DNA of 57,926 nt from Candidatus Omnitrophota bacterium (lineage in GTDB: Bacteria; Omnitrophota; Gorgyraeia; Zapsychrales; JANLHA01), in assembly GCA_023247795.1 (NCBI GenBank), contig JAHFFT010000011.1:1-57926 (forward strand). Direction: 5' to 3'. The notes beneath the pieces were generated by a model, which was not told the origin of the DNA, searched no databases, and worked only from the letters and a program-made list of their open reading frames with translations. The first letter of the stretch is position 1; each line of letters starts with the position of its first letter. The position numbers and the translations under genes were made by a program. This document shows, piece by piece, positions 36,800-45,578 of the stretch.

Positions 36800-37504
36800 A
36801 TGAATCTAGAAGAAAAGCAAGAATTCAATGATCAGCCGATAGAAAGATCAGAGCCATCGTTTTCCGGAGATCAGCCGGTTCCGGACGAAATAGAGCCGGG
36901 AATCGTGAAGCAAGCACCTAAGACGAAACCAATCAAGGCTGAGGAAGTTGAGGAAGAGGCCGTCGAGGAAGAAGAGGAGACGGAAAGCAGCAAAGAAAAA
37001 GGGCGTTTGGCGCAGCGCTTGAAGGTCAAAAAGTCGCGGGCCTTGCCAAAGATTGAAGAATCGGAGTTCATTGAAAAGGTATTAGCGATCAATCGTGTTA
37101 CCAAGGTGACGAAAGGCGGCAAGAAATTGTCGTTCAGCGCGTTGACGGTTGTGGGCGACGGGAAAGGCCGCGTTGGTTACAGTTTAGAAAAGGCTGGTGA
37201 AGTGGCGATCGCAATCCGCAAATCGTTGAACTCGGCAAAAAAACAAATGATTCGCATCTCTTTAAAAGGGACCACGATTCCCCATGAGATCATTGGTGTC
37301 TGTGGAGGGGCTGAGGTCCTCCTTAAGCCGGCTGCCGACGGAACCGGTGTTATCGCCGCGGGGCCGGTGCGGGCGGTTTGTGACGGAGTCGGGATTCGTA
37401 ATATTTTGACCAAATGCCATCGTTCCAATAATCCGATCAATGTGGTGAAGGCGACCATGGATGGCTTGAGCCGATTGAAGACCTATCGTTTGGGGGGAAT
37501 ATAA
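36800..37504 (+). CDS. rpsE: 30S ribosomal protein S5 with acidic N-terminal extension
   Basis: S5 lies at the mRNA entry and affects decoding accuracy. The conserved part starts near residue 86 ([20 protein letters not shown]) and includes [12 protein letters not shown] and [17 protein letters not shown]. It is preceded by about 80 residues rich in Glu, Pro and Lys, including [13 protein letters not shown], which a standard S5 (about 165 residues) lacks. AAGGA stands close before the ATG. rplO follows after three bases, so rpmD (L30), usually found here, is missing. Confidence 0.95.
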   Translation: MNLEEKQEFNDQPIERSEPSFSGDQPVPDEIEPGIVKQAPKTKPIKAEEVEEEAVEEEEETESSKEKGRLAQRLKVKKSRALPKIEESEFIEKVLAINRVTKVTKGGKKLSFSALTVVGDGKGRVGYSLEKAGEVAIAIRKSLNSAKKQMIRISLKGTTIPHEIIGVCGGAEVLLKPAADGTGVIAAGPVRAVCDGVGIRNILTKCHRSNNPINVVKATMDGLSRLKTYRLGGI

Positions 37505-37507
37505 ATT

Positions 37508-37981
37508 ATGCAACTGCATGAATTGAAACCGGCTCCGGGAGCAAAACGTCGTCGACGAATTGTCGGCCGCGGCCGGGGTTCGGGTTTGGGTAAGACCTCT
37601 GGCAAGGGACATAAAGGGCAAAAGGCGCGATCGGGCCGCGGGATTTTAAGATCGCTCGAAGGCGGACAGGTCCCCTTGATCCGTCGAATCCCCAAATTGG
37701 GATTCAACAGCCATCGGCCTTGTGCTTACCGAATCGTGAAAGTGGAAGATTTGGCGCGTTTTAAAGAAGGCACGGTCACCGCCCATGACCTTAAGAAAAG
37801 TGGGTTGGTTAAAAATATTTTTAAGCCTTACAAAATTTTAGGGAATGGCGAGCTTAAAAAAGCATTAACGGTTCAGGCCTACAGTTTTTCAAAATCGGCG
37901 ATTGAAAAGATTGAAAAAGCTGGTGGAAAGGTACAAAAGATTGATCAGCAGAATTTAAAGGAAGTAAAGTCCGCTGATTGA
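37508..37981 (+). CDS. rplO: 50S ribosomal protein L15
   Basis: L15 is a late 50S assembly protein with a long basic extension. The 157-residue protein starts MQLHELKPAPGAKRRRRIVG and has GSGLGKTSGKGHKGQKARSG and RRIPKLGFNS. Full length. It overlaps the secY region at its stop codon. Confidence 0.97.
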   Translation: MQLHELKPAPGAKRRRRIVGRGRGSGLGKTSGKGHKGQKARSGRGILRSLEGGQVPLIRRIPKLGFNSHRPCAYRIVKVEDLARFKEGTVTAHDLKKSGLVKNIFKPYKILGNGELKKALTVQAYSFSKSAIEKIEKAGGKVQKIDQQNLKEVKSAD

Positions 37982-37995
37982 TCCTTGCGACAAAT

Positions 37996-39339
37996 ATGCT
38001 TTCCGCGTTCGCGAATTGTTTTAAAATCCCGGAGTTAAAGAAGAAGATACTTTTTACCTTAGGGATTATTGTTCTTTATCGAATTGGTTGTTTTATCCCC
38101 ACACCGGGTGTCAATGGAGCGGTGTTGGCCGCCTATTTTCAGAAGTTGAATTCCGGCGGTGCCACGGTGTTTGGTATGATGAGCATGTTTTCCGGCGGGG
38201 CGATTGAGAAGATGACGGTCTTTGGTCTGGGGATTATGCCGTATATTTCCAGTTCCATCATCTTGCAATTGTTGACGGCAGTCATTCCGGCCTTGGAGAA
38301 ATTGGCCAAGGAAGGACAGGCTGGTTATCAGAAGATCAATCAGTATACGCGTTACGGAACTTTAGGTTTAGCATTTGTTCAGTCGTTTTTTATCGCTCTT
38401 TGGCTTAAGCAACAAAAGTTGGGTGAGCAAAGTGTGGTGGCGAATCCCAATGAATGGCAGTTCATTTTTATCACGGTTTTGACGTTATCGTGCGGAACGC
38501 TGTTGCTCATGTGGTTAGGGGAGCAGATCCAGGAGCGTGGGATCGGCAACGGCATCTCGCTGATCATTACGGCCGGTATCATTTCGTCGGCACCACGGGC
38601 GGCGCGAATGCTTTCGATGCTGCTTTCGGCAAAGACCGTTGGGGGAGCGCAGCTGCAGCCGTTGACGCTGGTCATTATGATTGGTTTTTTGATTGGCGTT
38701 ATCATCTCGATCACCATGATCACGCAGGGCCAGCGAAAGATTCCGGTCCAGTACGCTCGACGGATCGTCGGGCGTAAGGTCTATGGGGGCCAAAATACCT
38801 ATATCCCGTTGAAGGTTGATACCTCTGGTGTTATCGCGATCATTTTCGCGCAGTCGATCCTTTTATTTCCAGCGACGGTGGCCAGTTTTATCCCGCAACA
38901 TGGGTTGCAAAATTTTGCCGCGGCGTTGTCCCGGGGAGCGGCTTTGTATTATGTGCTTTATGGTTTGTTGATCATTTTTTTCTGTTATTTTTACACAGCG
39001 ATTGTTTTTAATCCCGTCGATGTTGCCGAGAATATGAAAAAACACGGGGGATTCATCCCCGGAGTACGGCCGGGAACGCAAACGGCGGATTATCTGGATT
39101 TTGTTTTGACGCGCATCACGTTAGCGGGAGCTCTTTTCATTTGTACGATCGCGGTTATGCCGGACGCGATTATGGCGTCATTTCGGGTACCGTATTTAGT
39201 CGCTTCCTTCTTCGGCGGAACCGGGATTTTGATTACCGTCGGGGTTATGCTCGATACCATGAAACAGATTGAATCGCATCTTTTGATGAGTCATTACGAG
39301 GGGTTTATGAAGACCGGACAATTGCGGGGAAGACGATGA
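37996..39339 (+). CDS. secY: Preprotein translocase subunit SecY
   Basis: SecY is the ten-helix protein-conducting channel in the inner membrane. ATG at 37996 gives MLSAFANCFKIPELKKKILF, matching the usual family start; TTG at 37978 would overlap the rplO stop by four bases and add six residues. The sequence includes YRIGCFIPTPGVN, QERGIGNGISLIITAGI and KHGGFIPGVRPGTQTADYL. About 447 residues, standard length. Its stop overlaps the adk start (ATGA). Confidence 0.96.
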   Translation: MLSAFANCFKIPELKKKILFTLGIIVLYRIGCFIPTPGVNGAVLAAYFQKLNSGGATVFGMMSMFSGGAIEKMTVFGLGIMPYISSSIILQLLTAVIPALEKLAKEGQAGYQKINQYTRYGTLGLAFVQSFFIALWLKQQKLGEQSVVANPNEWQFIFITVLTLSCGTLLLMWLGEQIQERGIGNGISLIITAGIISSAPRAARMLSMLLSAKTVGGAQLQPLTLVIMIGFLIGVIISITMITQGQRKIPVQYARRIVGRKVYGGQNTYIPLKVDTSGVIAIIFAQSILLFPATVASFIPQHGLQNFAAALSRGAALYYVLYGLLIIFFCYFYTAIVFNPVDVAENMKKHGGFIPGVRPGTQTADYLDFVLTRITLAGALFICTIAVMPDAIMASFRVPYLVASFFGGTGILITVGVMLDTMKQIESHLLMSHYEGFMKTGQLRGRR

Positions 39340-40034
39340 GACTTGTTCTATTAGGACCGCCGGGGGCTGGAAAGGGAACGATCGCGAACCTTATCAGAGG
39401 GAAATTTGGGACTTTGCATATTTCCACGGGCGATATTTTAAGAGATGAGATGCAAAGCGCTTCTGCGCTCGGCAAAAAGGTGAAGGGTTTTGTTGACTCG
39501 GGAGAATTGGTTCCCGATAAGATCGTGATTCAGATCATTGAAAATAGGCTCAATCAGCATAAGAAGAGCACGTCGGGATATCTTTTGGATGGCTTCCCGA
39601 GGACCGTGGCACAGGCTAAAGAGCTGGATAAGATTTTAAAAAAGATTGCTCAGCCATTGGATTACGCGCTTTATATGGAAAGCAGTGAGCCAGTGATTAT
39701 CACCCGGTTGACCGGACGAAGAGTTTGTCAGAAATGCGGGGCGATTTTTCATATTAAAAACAAACCACCGGCCGTGAGCCGCAAATGTGATGAATGCGGT
39801 GGAACGGTTGCCCAGCGTCCGGATGATAATGAAGCGACGATCAGAAAACGTTTAGAGGTTTACTTAAAAAAGACCGCTCCCATCATTGCTTATTATGAAG
39901 CCCAGGACCGCTTGCTCAGAGTTGATGGTGATAAAGATTCCCAAGATGTTTTGAACATTTTGATGAAGAGTATGCATGAAAATCGAATCCCTCATCAGCA
40001 TAAAAACGGTTCAAGAAATAGAGGTTCTTCGTAA
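39336..40034 (+). CDS. adk: Adenylate kinase with zinc-type LID
   Basis: Adk converts AMP and ATP to two ADP. The P-loop is LLGPPGAGKGTIA, the AMP-binding block is HISTGDILRDEM, and DGFPRTVAQA follows. The LID carries two CxxC pairs (CQKCGAIFH and CDECGG), a structural zinc site. At 232 residues it is slightly long because the last 20 residues, encoded in the overlap with map, are unconserved. The 59-base overlap with map resembles that of rpoC and rpsL. The secY-adk-map-infA order is typical. Confidence 0.96.
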   Translation: MRLVLLGPPGAGKGTIANLIRGKFGTLHISTGDILRDEMQSASALGKKVKGFVDSGELVPDKIVIQIIENRLNQHKKSTSGYLLDGFPRTVAQAKELDKILKKIAQPLDYALYMESSEPVIITRLTGRRVCQKCGAIFHIKNKPPAVSRKCDECGGTVAQRPDDNEATIRKRLEVYLKKTAPIIAYYEAQDRLLRVDGDKDSQDVLNILMKSMHENRIPHQHKNGSRNRGSS

Positions 40035-40746
40035 GGCCGGAAAGATTTTAGCGTCAATCATCAGAGAATTGACGTGTTCTTTAAAATCAGGAATGACGAC
40101 CCAAGCGATTGATGATGTGGCGACGAGTTTGATCGAAAGCCATGGGGTTGAGGCCGCTTTCAAGGGGTACCGGGGTTTTCCGGGCGCGGTTTGTGTTTCC
40201 GTGAATCAACAGGTGGTTCATGGCGTGCCAGGCCCACGGTTGATTTTGGAAGGTGATTTGGTCAGTATTGATATCGGAATCATTTACCAAAAATATTATT
40301 CCGATACGGCGGTGACGGTAGGGATAGGAAAGATCAAACCCAAACTGCAGATGCTTTTAGAGGTCACGCGCACTGCTCTTTACAAGGGAATTGCCCAAGC
40401 CAAGGTAGGAAATCATTTGTCGGACATCTCGGCGGCGGTCCAAGGTCATGTTGAAGCTCAGGGATTGTCGGTTGTTCGGGATTTTGTCGGACACGGCATT
40501 GGTCAGAAATTGCACGAACCACCGGAGATCCCTAATTTTGGTCTTCCCCATCGGGGCCCGGTCTTGAAGGAAGGAATGGTTTTTGCCATTGAGCCGATGG
40601 TGAATTTGGGGACCTGGCAGACCAAGATTTTAGGAGACGGTTGGACTGTTGAGACCGCCGACGGTCAGCATTCGGCGCATTTTGAACATACGATAGCGGT
40701 GGCAGCCAATGGTCCGGAGATTTTAACCGAAAACGGAAGTATCTAA
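39976..40746 (+). CDS. map: Methionine aminopeptidase, type I
   Basis: Map removes the initiator Met from nascent proteins and uses two metal ions. The protein has the conserved [19 protein letters not shown] start, VVHGVPGPR, the metal-binding [34 protein letters not shown] and AIEPMVNLG. The conserved N-terminus forces the start into adk (ATG 39976), creating a 59-base overlap. The 256-residue length is standard. It is followed by infA after 32 bases. Confidence 0.96.
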   Translation: MKIESLISIKTVQEIEVLRKAGKILASIIRELTCSLKSGMTTQAIDDVATSLIESHGVEAAFKGYRGFPGAVCVSVNQQVVHGVPGPRLILEGDLVSIDIGIIYQKYYSDTAVTVGIGKIKPKLQMLLEVTRTALYKGIAQAKVGNHLSDISAAVQGHVEAQGLSVVRDFVGHGIGQKLHEPPEIPNFGLPHRGPVLKEGMVFAIEPMVNLGTWQTKILGDGWTVETADGQHSAHFEHTIAVAANGPEILTENGSI

Positions 40747-40778
40747 GATTAGAGAACGCGGCAGGCCAATCAGAAATT

Positions 40779-41000
40779 ATGGCAAAAGAAGATTTGATTG
40801 AAGTCGAAGGGGTTGTGAGTGAGGCTCTTCCCAATGCCCAATTTCGAGTGCGACTTGAAAATGGGCATGAGATCACTGCTCATGTTTCTGGGAAGATCAG
40901 GATGCATTTCATTCGAATTTTGCCGGGAGACGCCGTGAAAGTCGAACTGTCACCTTATGATTTAACCCGAGGAAGAATTACTTTTAGGAACAAAATTTAA
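40779..41000 (+). CDS. infA: Translation initiation factor IF-1
   Basis: IF-1 binds the 30S A site during initiation. The 73-residue OB-fold protein reads [20 protein letters not shown] and contains [20 protein letters not shown] and [17 protein letters not shown]. Standard length. Its stop codon shares its final A with the rpmJ start codon. Confidence 0.97.
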   Translation: MAKEDLIEVEGVVSEALPNAQFRVRLENGHEITAHVSGKIRMHFIRILPGDAVKVELSPYDLTRGRITFRNKI

Positions 41001-41113
41001 TGAAAGTCAAATCGTCTGTTAAAAGAATTTGCGGCAAATGCCGCATCGTTCGGCGGAATAATGTGGTGCGGGTGATTTGCGATAATCCCAAACACAAACA
41101 ACGTCAAGGATAG
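41000..41113 (+). CDS. rpmJ: 50S ribosomal protein L36
   Basis: This 37-residue protein reads [20 protein letters not shown] and ends KHKQRQG. The zinc ligands Cys11, Cys14, Cys27 and His32 are all present. The start overlaps the infA stop by one base. The infA-rpmJ-rpsM order is the usual one. Confidence 0.96.
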   Translation: MKVKSSVKRICGKCRIVRRNNVVRVICDNPKHKQRQG

Positions 41114-41163
41114 AAACGGGAAACGGTTTTTTACGTTGCCTGCTTAATGAGAGGACCCAAAGA

Positions 41164-41547
41164 ATGCCAAGAATTTTAGGTATGGATATTCCTCGAGAGA
41201 AGAGGATTGAAGCAGCACTTCCCTATATCTACGGGATTGGTCGGTATCGCTCGCGCATGATTTTAGAAGAAGCGAAAGTGGACCCTAATAAAAGAGCGAA
41301 AGATTTGAGCGAAGCGGAAATCGCAAAAATCACGTCGATCATCCAAAGCCAATATCGCATTGAGGGTGATCTGCGCCGAGAAGTCACGCAGAACGTCCGA
41401 CGGCATATGGACATTGGGACCTATCGGGGACTGCGCCATCGTAAGGGGCTGCCGGTCAGAGGACAACGGACCAGGACCAACGCCCGCACGAGGAAAGGCA
41501 AAAAAGCCACCGTCGGCGCGAAAATAAAAACTCTACCAACAGCATAG
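41164..41547 (+). CDS. rpsM: 30S ribosomal protein S13
   Basis: S13 contacts P-site tRNA and the 50S subunit. The 127-residue protein has [30 protein letters not shown] and the C-terminal basic block [19 protein letters not shown]. Standard length. GAGAGGA precedes the ATG. rpsK follows after ten bases. Confidence 0.97.
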   Translation: MPRILGMDIPREKRIEAALPYIYGIGRYRSRMILEEAKVDPNKRAKDLSEAEIAKITSIIQSQYRIEGDLRREVTQNVRRHMDIGTYRGLRHRKGLPVRGQRTRTNARTRKGKKATVGAKIKTLPTA

Positions 41548-41557
41548 AGGAAACATT

Positions 41558-41983
41558 ATGGCCAATGAACAAGCGCAGGATAAAGATAAAGTCGTAGTCC
41601 GTAAAGAAAAAAAGTCAAAAAGAAAATCCCTGCATGGGGTGACGTCGGGAATCGTCATGATCCAAGCGTCTTTCAATAATACTTTGATCAGCATCACTGA
41701 CCGGCAGGGGCATGTCATTTCCTGGTCGTCGCCGGGTTGTGTTGGTTTCAGCGGTTCCAAAAAATCTACGCCTTTTGCCGCTCAAGTGGCAGCGTCAGCC
41801 GCGGCCAAAGAGGCCAAGGAACTTGGATTGCAAACAGTGGACGTTAGAGTGAAAGGGCCTGGTTCAGGAAGAGAATCCGCGATCCGCGCGATTCAGGCGG
41901 CAGGGTTGAATGTCATGTCCATCAAAGATGTGACCCCGATTCCTCATAACGGCTGTCGCGCTCGAAAGAAACGAAGGGTTTAA
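41558..41983 (+). CDS. rpsK: 30S ribosomal protein S11
   Basis: S11 lines the mRNA exit channel. The 141-residue protein has a lysine-rich N-terminus (about 20 residues more than minimal forms), then [31 protein letters not shown] [15 protein letters not shown] and the C-terminal [18 protein letters not shown]. It lies between rpsM and rpsD as usual. Confidence 0.97.
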   Translation: MANEQAQDKDKVVVRKEKKSKRKSLHGVTSGIVMIQASFNNTLISITDRQGHVISWSSPGCVGFSGSKKSTPFAAQVAASAAAKEAKELGLQTVDVRVKGPGSGRESAIRAIQAAGLNVMSIKDVTPIPHNGCRARKKRRV

Positions 41984-41994
41984 AAGGAGATCAT

Positions 41995-42612
41995 ATGGCA
42001 AGATATACCGGCCCCAAATGGCGATTATCACGACGAGAAGGAATCGAACTTTTTTCCCGGCGAAAAAACTGTGTCGAGCGGCGGATCAATCCCCCGGGTG
42101 ACCATGGCGCCCGTCGGATCAAGCTTTCCAACTATGGGGTTCAGCTACGGGAGAAACAGAAAGTCAAACGTCTTTATGGTATCTTGGAGCGGCAGTTCCG
42201 ACGCTATTATGAAATGGCGACACGATCCAAAGGGATCACCGGGACCGTATTGCTGCAATTGTTGGAGCGTCGTCTGGACAATGTTGTTTATTCTTTAGGA
42301 TTCGCGATCACCCGTCCGCAGGCCAGGCAAATTGTCGGGCATGGTTTGGTTTGCGTCAATGGCCGAAAAGTCAATATCCCTTCGTATCTGGTCAAACCCG
42401 GCGATGAGATCGCACTCAAAGAAAAAGACCACGTCAAGAAATACATCAAGAAGAATCTGGAATTCAATCATGACCGCAGTGAATTATCGATTCCTGGCTG
42501 GTTGAATGTTGATGAAGGTCACGTGCGCGGGAAAGTGGTTCGCATGCCGGAACGGGAAGACATTCATTTCCCGATCAATGAGCAGATGATCATCGAACTT
42601 TATTCGAAATAA
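41995..42612 (+). CDS. rpsD: 30S ribosomal protein S4
   Basis: S4 is a primary 16S rRNA-binding protein and alpha-operon repressor in E. coli. The 205-residue protein has the full S4 domain (LLERRLDNVVYSLGFAITRP) and ends NEQMIIELYSK. It lacks the N-terminal zinc-binding cysteine cluster, so it is the zinc-free form. AAAGGAGAT precedes the ATG. Confidence 0.97.
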   Translation: MARYTGPKWRLSRREGIELFSRRKNCVERRINPPGDHGARRIKLSNYGVQLREKQKVKRLYGILERQFRRYYEMATRSKGITGTVLLQLLERRLDNVVYSLGFAITRPQARQIVGHGLVCVNGRKVNIPSYLVKPGDEIALKEKDHVKKYIKKNLEFNHDRSELSIPGWLNVDEGHVRGKVVRMPEREDIHFPINEQMIIELYSK

Positions 42613-42655
42613 GTTTTTCAAATTTTATTATCCAATCAATGAGGAGGAAGATTCT

Positions 42656-43669
42656 ATGGGAGTGAAATGGCGAGATTTTCAAATGCCCAAACGGTTAGAT
42701 TGTGACGAGAAGAAATACACGCCCCGTTATGGCTGTTTTATGGCGGAGCCTTTTGAACGAGGGTATGGAACAACCCTGGGCAATTCTTTGCGCCGGATCC
42801 TCTTGTCGTCCATAGAAGGAAGTGCGGTCACATCGATCAAGATTGATGGAGTGCAGCATGAATTCTCGACGATCGCGGGGGTTGTCGAATCGATCACAGA
42901 CATCATTCTCAATATTAAGGGGCTGGTCATCAGATCGCATTCCAAGGTCCCGAAGACGATTTTTATCAAGGCCCATAAAAAAGGTGAAATCAAGGCCAAG
43001 GACATCATCTGTGACGAAACAATCGAAATCGTGAATGGGGACCATCATATTGCCACCCTGACTCAAGACGTGTTGTTTAACGTGGAGTTGGAAGTTTCGC
43101 GCGGACGCGGGTATGTCCCGGCCGAGCAGAACAAAAAAGAAGGGGCCTTGATCGGGTCAATCGCGATTGACTCCATTTTCACTCCGATCACCAAGGTCAA
43201 TTTTTATGTGGAGAATACCCGAGTGGGGCAGCGTACCGACTATGATCGATTGGTTTTGGAAATTTGGACCAATGGCGGGATCGCTCCCAAAGAGGCTTTG
43301 CTTTATGGGGCCAATATCCTGCAGCGTCATTTGGATGTCTTTGTGAGTTATGGCCAGCTTCCGGAGGAAGAAGAAGAAGAAGAGGAAATATCAGAAGAGG
43401 AGAAATCGCAGTATGAGAAACTCCGTCTTCCCATCTCGGAGCTCGAACTTTCCGTCCGCAGCGCCAATTGTTTGAAAGACGCGAACATCAAATCGATCGC
43501 TGAGCTTGTGCGCAAGACCGAGTCGGAACTTTTGAGTTTTCGTAATTTCGGCAAGAAGTCCTTGACGGAAATCAATGATCTTTTGAAGATCATGGGACTG
43601 CATTTAGGGATGAAAATTGATCCGAAGAAACTAAAACGGGTGGATGAAGAAGTCGTTAGCAGCAATTAA
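42656..43669 (+). CDS. rpoA: DNA-directed RNA polymerase subunit alpha
   Basis: Alpha dimers scaffold the polymerase and bind promoters and activators. The N-terminal domain has EPFERGYGTTLGNSLRRILL and EGSAVTSIKIDGV. The linker is unusually acidic, with a near-continuous Glu run at about residues 238-250. The C-terminal domain includes LELSVRSANCLKDANIKSIA and FGKKSLTEINDLL. At 337 residues it is standard. GAGGAGGAAG precedes the ATG. Confidence 0.97.
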   Translation: MGVKWRDFQMPKRLDCDEKKYTPRYGCFMAEPFERGYGTTLGNSLRRILLSSIEGSAVTSIKIDGVQHEFSTIAGVVESITDIILNIKGLVIRSHSKVPKTIFIKAHKKGEIKAKDIICDETIEIVNGDHHIATLTQDVLFNVELEVSRGRGYVPAEQNKKEGALIGSIAIDSIFTPITKVNFYVENTRVGQRTDYDRLVLEIWTNGGIAPKEALLYGANILQRHLDVFVSYGQLPEEEEEEEEISEEEKSQYEKLRLPISELELSVRSANCLKDANIKSIAELVRKTESELLSFRNFGKKSLTEINDLLKIMGLHLGMKIDPKKLKRVDEEVVSSN

Positions 43670-43680
43670 GGAATAGAAAA

Positions 43681-44283
43681 ATGAGACATGGTATTGCCGG
43701 GAATCGTTTATCAAGAAATCGAAGTTTGCGCAAGGCCACGATGCGCGATATGGCCAAGGCCACTTTGTTTGAGCAGCGGATCTGTACTACGAAGGCCAAG
43801 GCTAGGCAAGCGCGCAGGCTGGTCGATCAACTGATTACCTTGGGCAAAAAAGGCGGTCTGATCCATCGTCGACGGGCTTTTGCCATTTTATGCGATCATC
43901 AATTGGTCAAAGAGTTGTTTGATAAAACAGCACCGCGTTTTAAAAATCGCGTTGGCGGTTATACGCGCATCATTCCGTTATCTTTGCGTCGAGGAGATAA
44001 TGCTCAGATGGTTTATCTGGAATTGACTGAGAAGTCGGAAGTGATTGTCAGCAAACCCCGCTCCTCGGCAGCCAAGAAGACCAAGGATTTAACCCCGGAG
44101 ATAGCGGTAGCGACCACTCAAGGTTCCACTTCGACAGCACCGGAAACCAAAGAAACTAAAAAGAAAGTCATTCCACCGGATCCAGGTAAATCAAAAAAGG
44201 GTCATGAGCAGGATGACAAAAGCAAAAAAAAGTGGTTAGGAGGGATACGAAGTTTTTTTCGACGAAAATCCGGGGAAGGCTAA
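43681..44283 (+). CDS. rplQ: 50S ribosomal protein L17 with C-terminal extension
   Basis: L17 lies near the tunnel exit. The conserved part (residues 1 to about 118) starts MRHGIAGNRLSRNRSLRKAT and includes RVGGYTRIIPLSLRRGDNAQ. A further tail of about 80 residues is rich in Lys, Thr, Ser and Pro and ends in a basic segment (SKKKWLGGIRSFFRRKSGEG). Ordinary L17 ends around residue 120-130. The gene closes the ribosomal block; aspC follows after one base. Confidence 0.95.
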   Translation: MRHGIAGNRLSRNRSLRKATMRDMAKATLFEQRICTTKAKARQARRLVDQLITLGKKGGLIHRRRAFAILCDHQLVKELFDKTAPRFKNRVGGYTRIIPLSLRRGDNAQMVYLELTEKSEVIVSKPRSSAAKKTKDLTPEIAVATTQGSTSTAPETKETKKKVIPPDPGKSKKGHEQDDKSKKKWLGGIRSFFRRKSGEG

Positions 44284-44284
44284 G

Positions 44285-45457
44285 ATGCAGACCATGGAAT
44301 TGAGGATCAATAAAAGGATTCAAAAGCTTGTTGCCTCTTCAACCTTAGCGATCACCGCTCGCGTGAAAGAATTGCAAGCGCAAGGGGCTGACGTTGTAAA
44401 TTTCGCGGGTGGAGAACCTGACTTTGATACCCCGCAGGAAATCAAAGATGCCGCAGTTAAAGCCATCAACGAAGGATTCACCAAATACACTCCTAGTACC
44501 GGAATTTTAGAGCTCCGTAAGGCCATTTCGGCAAAATTCAAAAAAGACAATCAATTGAATTACACTCCCGAGCAGATCGCGGTCTCCTGTGGGGCCAAAC
44601 ATTCTCTCTATTGCGCCATTCAGGTCTTGGTCGATGAGGGAGATGAGGTGTTGATCCCTGCTCCTTATTGGGTCAGTTATCCGGAACAGGTTAAGCTGGC
44701 GGGTGGCACACCGAAATTCATCGAGACCAGCGCGGATACGGATTTTAAGTTGACGGCGGAGCAGTTGCAAGACCATATCACGGCGAATACTCGTGTGCTC
44801 ATTTTGAATTCTCCCTCTAACCCCACCGGTAGTGTTTATCATCGCGCGGAATTGGAGGCCATTGCTAAAGTTTGTGTCCGGCAGCAGATTTTTGTGATCA
44901 GCGACGAGATTTATGAAAAACTACTTTATGATTTGGATGAATACACGTCGATCGCCGCCCTGGGCAAAGATATTTATGATCTGACCATCACGGTCAACGG
45001 GGTCTCCAAGGCCTACTCCATGACCGGCTGGCGGATCGGTTACGCGGCCGGCCCCAAAGAAGTGATGGACCATATTAAAAATTTTCAAGATCACTCAACT
45101 TCCAATCCAACCTCGATCAGCCAAAAGGCGGCCTTGCAGGCCTTGCTTTGCGATGAAAAAATTGTGCGAGAGATGTGTCAGCAATTCAAAGATAGGCGCG
45201 ATTTGATGATGAAGCTCGTCGATGAGATTCCGCAGCTTAGCTATATTCGGCCGCAAGGGGCTTTTTATCTATTTTGTGACGCTGGCGCATTAGGAGATTC
45301 TATGGAGTTGGCAAAACGCATTTTGGATGAAGCCAAAGTGGCGATCATCCCAGGTGATGGTTTTGGGGCCCCGGGTTTTGTCCGGTTGAGTTTTTCAACC
45401 TCGTCGGAGCGCATCAAAGAAGGCATCAAACGGATCGCGGATTGGATCAATAAGTAA
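44285..45457 (+). CDS. Class I PLP-dependent aminotransferase, probably aspartate aminotransferase
   Basis: This cytoplasmic enzyme transfers an amino group between aspartate (or another amino acid) and 2-oxoglutarate. It has NFAGGEPDFDTPQEIKDAA, the NSPSNPTG active-site block, the catalytic lysine in VNGVSKAYSMTGWRIGYAAG and the Arg-containing C-terminal FVRLSFSTS. At 390 residues it matches subgroup I-gamma (AspB-like) enzymes. ATG at 44285 immediately follows rplQ, so read-through from the ribosomal block is likely. Specificity for aspartate is an inference. Confidence 0.87.
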   Translation: MQTMELRINKRIQKLVASSTLAITARVKELQAQGADVVNFAGGEPDFDTPQEIKDAAVKAINEGFTKYTPSTGILELRKAISAKFKKDNQLNYTPEQIAVSCGAKHSLYCAIQVLVDEGDEVLIPAPYWVSYPEQVKLAGGTPKFIETSADTDFKLTAEQLQDHITANTRVLILNSPSNPTGSVYHRAELEAIAKVCVRQQIFVISDEIYEKLLYDLDEYTSIAALGKDIYDLTITVNGVSKAYSMTGWRIGYAAGPKEVMDHIKNFQDHSTSNPTSISQKAALQALLCDEKIVREMCQQFKDRRDLMMKLVDEIPQLSYIRPQGAFYLFCDAGALGDSMELAKRILDEAKVAIIPGDGFGAPGFVRLSFSTSSERIKEGIKRIADWINK

Positions 45458-45551
45458 CAAGTCCTTTTATGTCTCAAGTCGCATGTCGCAGGTTTCAAGT
45501 CATTTGCAATTTGAGACTTGCAACTTGGAACTTGGAATTTGAGACATAAAG
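45456..45551 (+). repeat. Heptad hairpin repeat, copy F (aminotransferase-isocitrate dehydrogenase)
   Basis: Left words are ATGTCTC, AAGTCGC, ATGTCGC, AGGTTTC and AAGTCAT, with loop TTGCA. Right words are ATTTGAG, ACTTGCA, ACTTGGA, ACTTGGA, ATTTGAG and ACATAAA. The entry GTAACAAGTC is shared with copies A and E. It begins inside the stop codon of the aminotransferase gene. Confidence 0.78.
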
Positions 45552-45578
45552 CTAAGCTAGAGAGGAGCACAAAAGATC

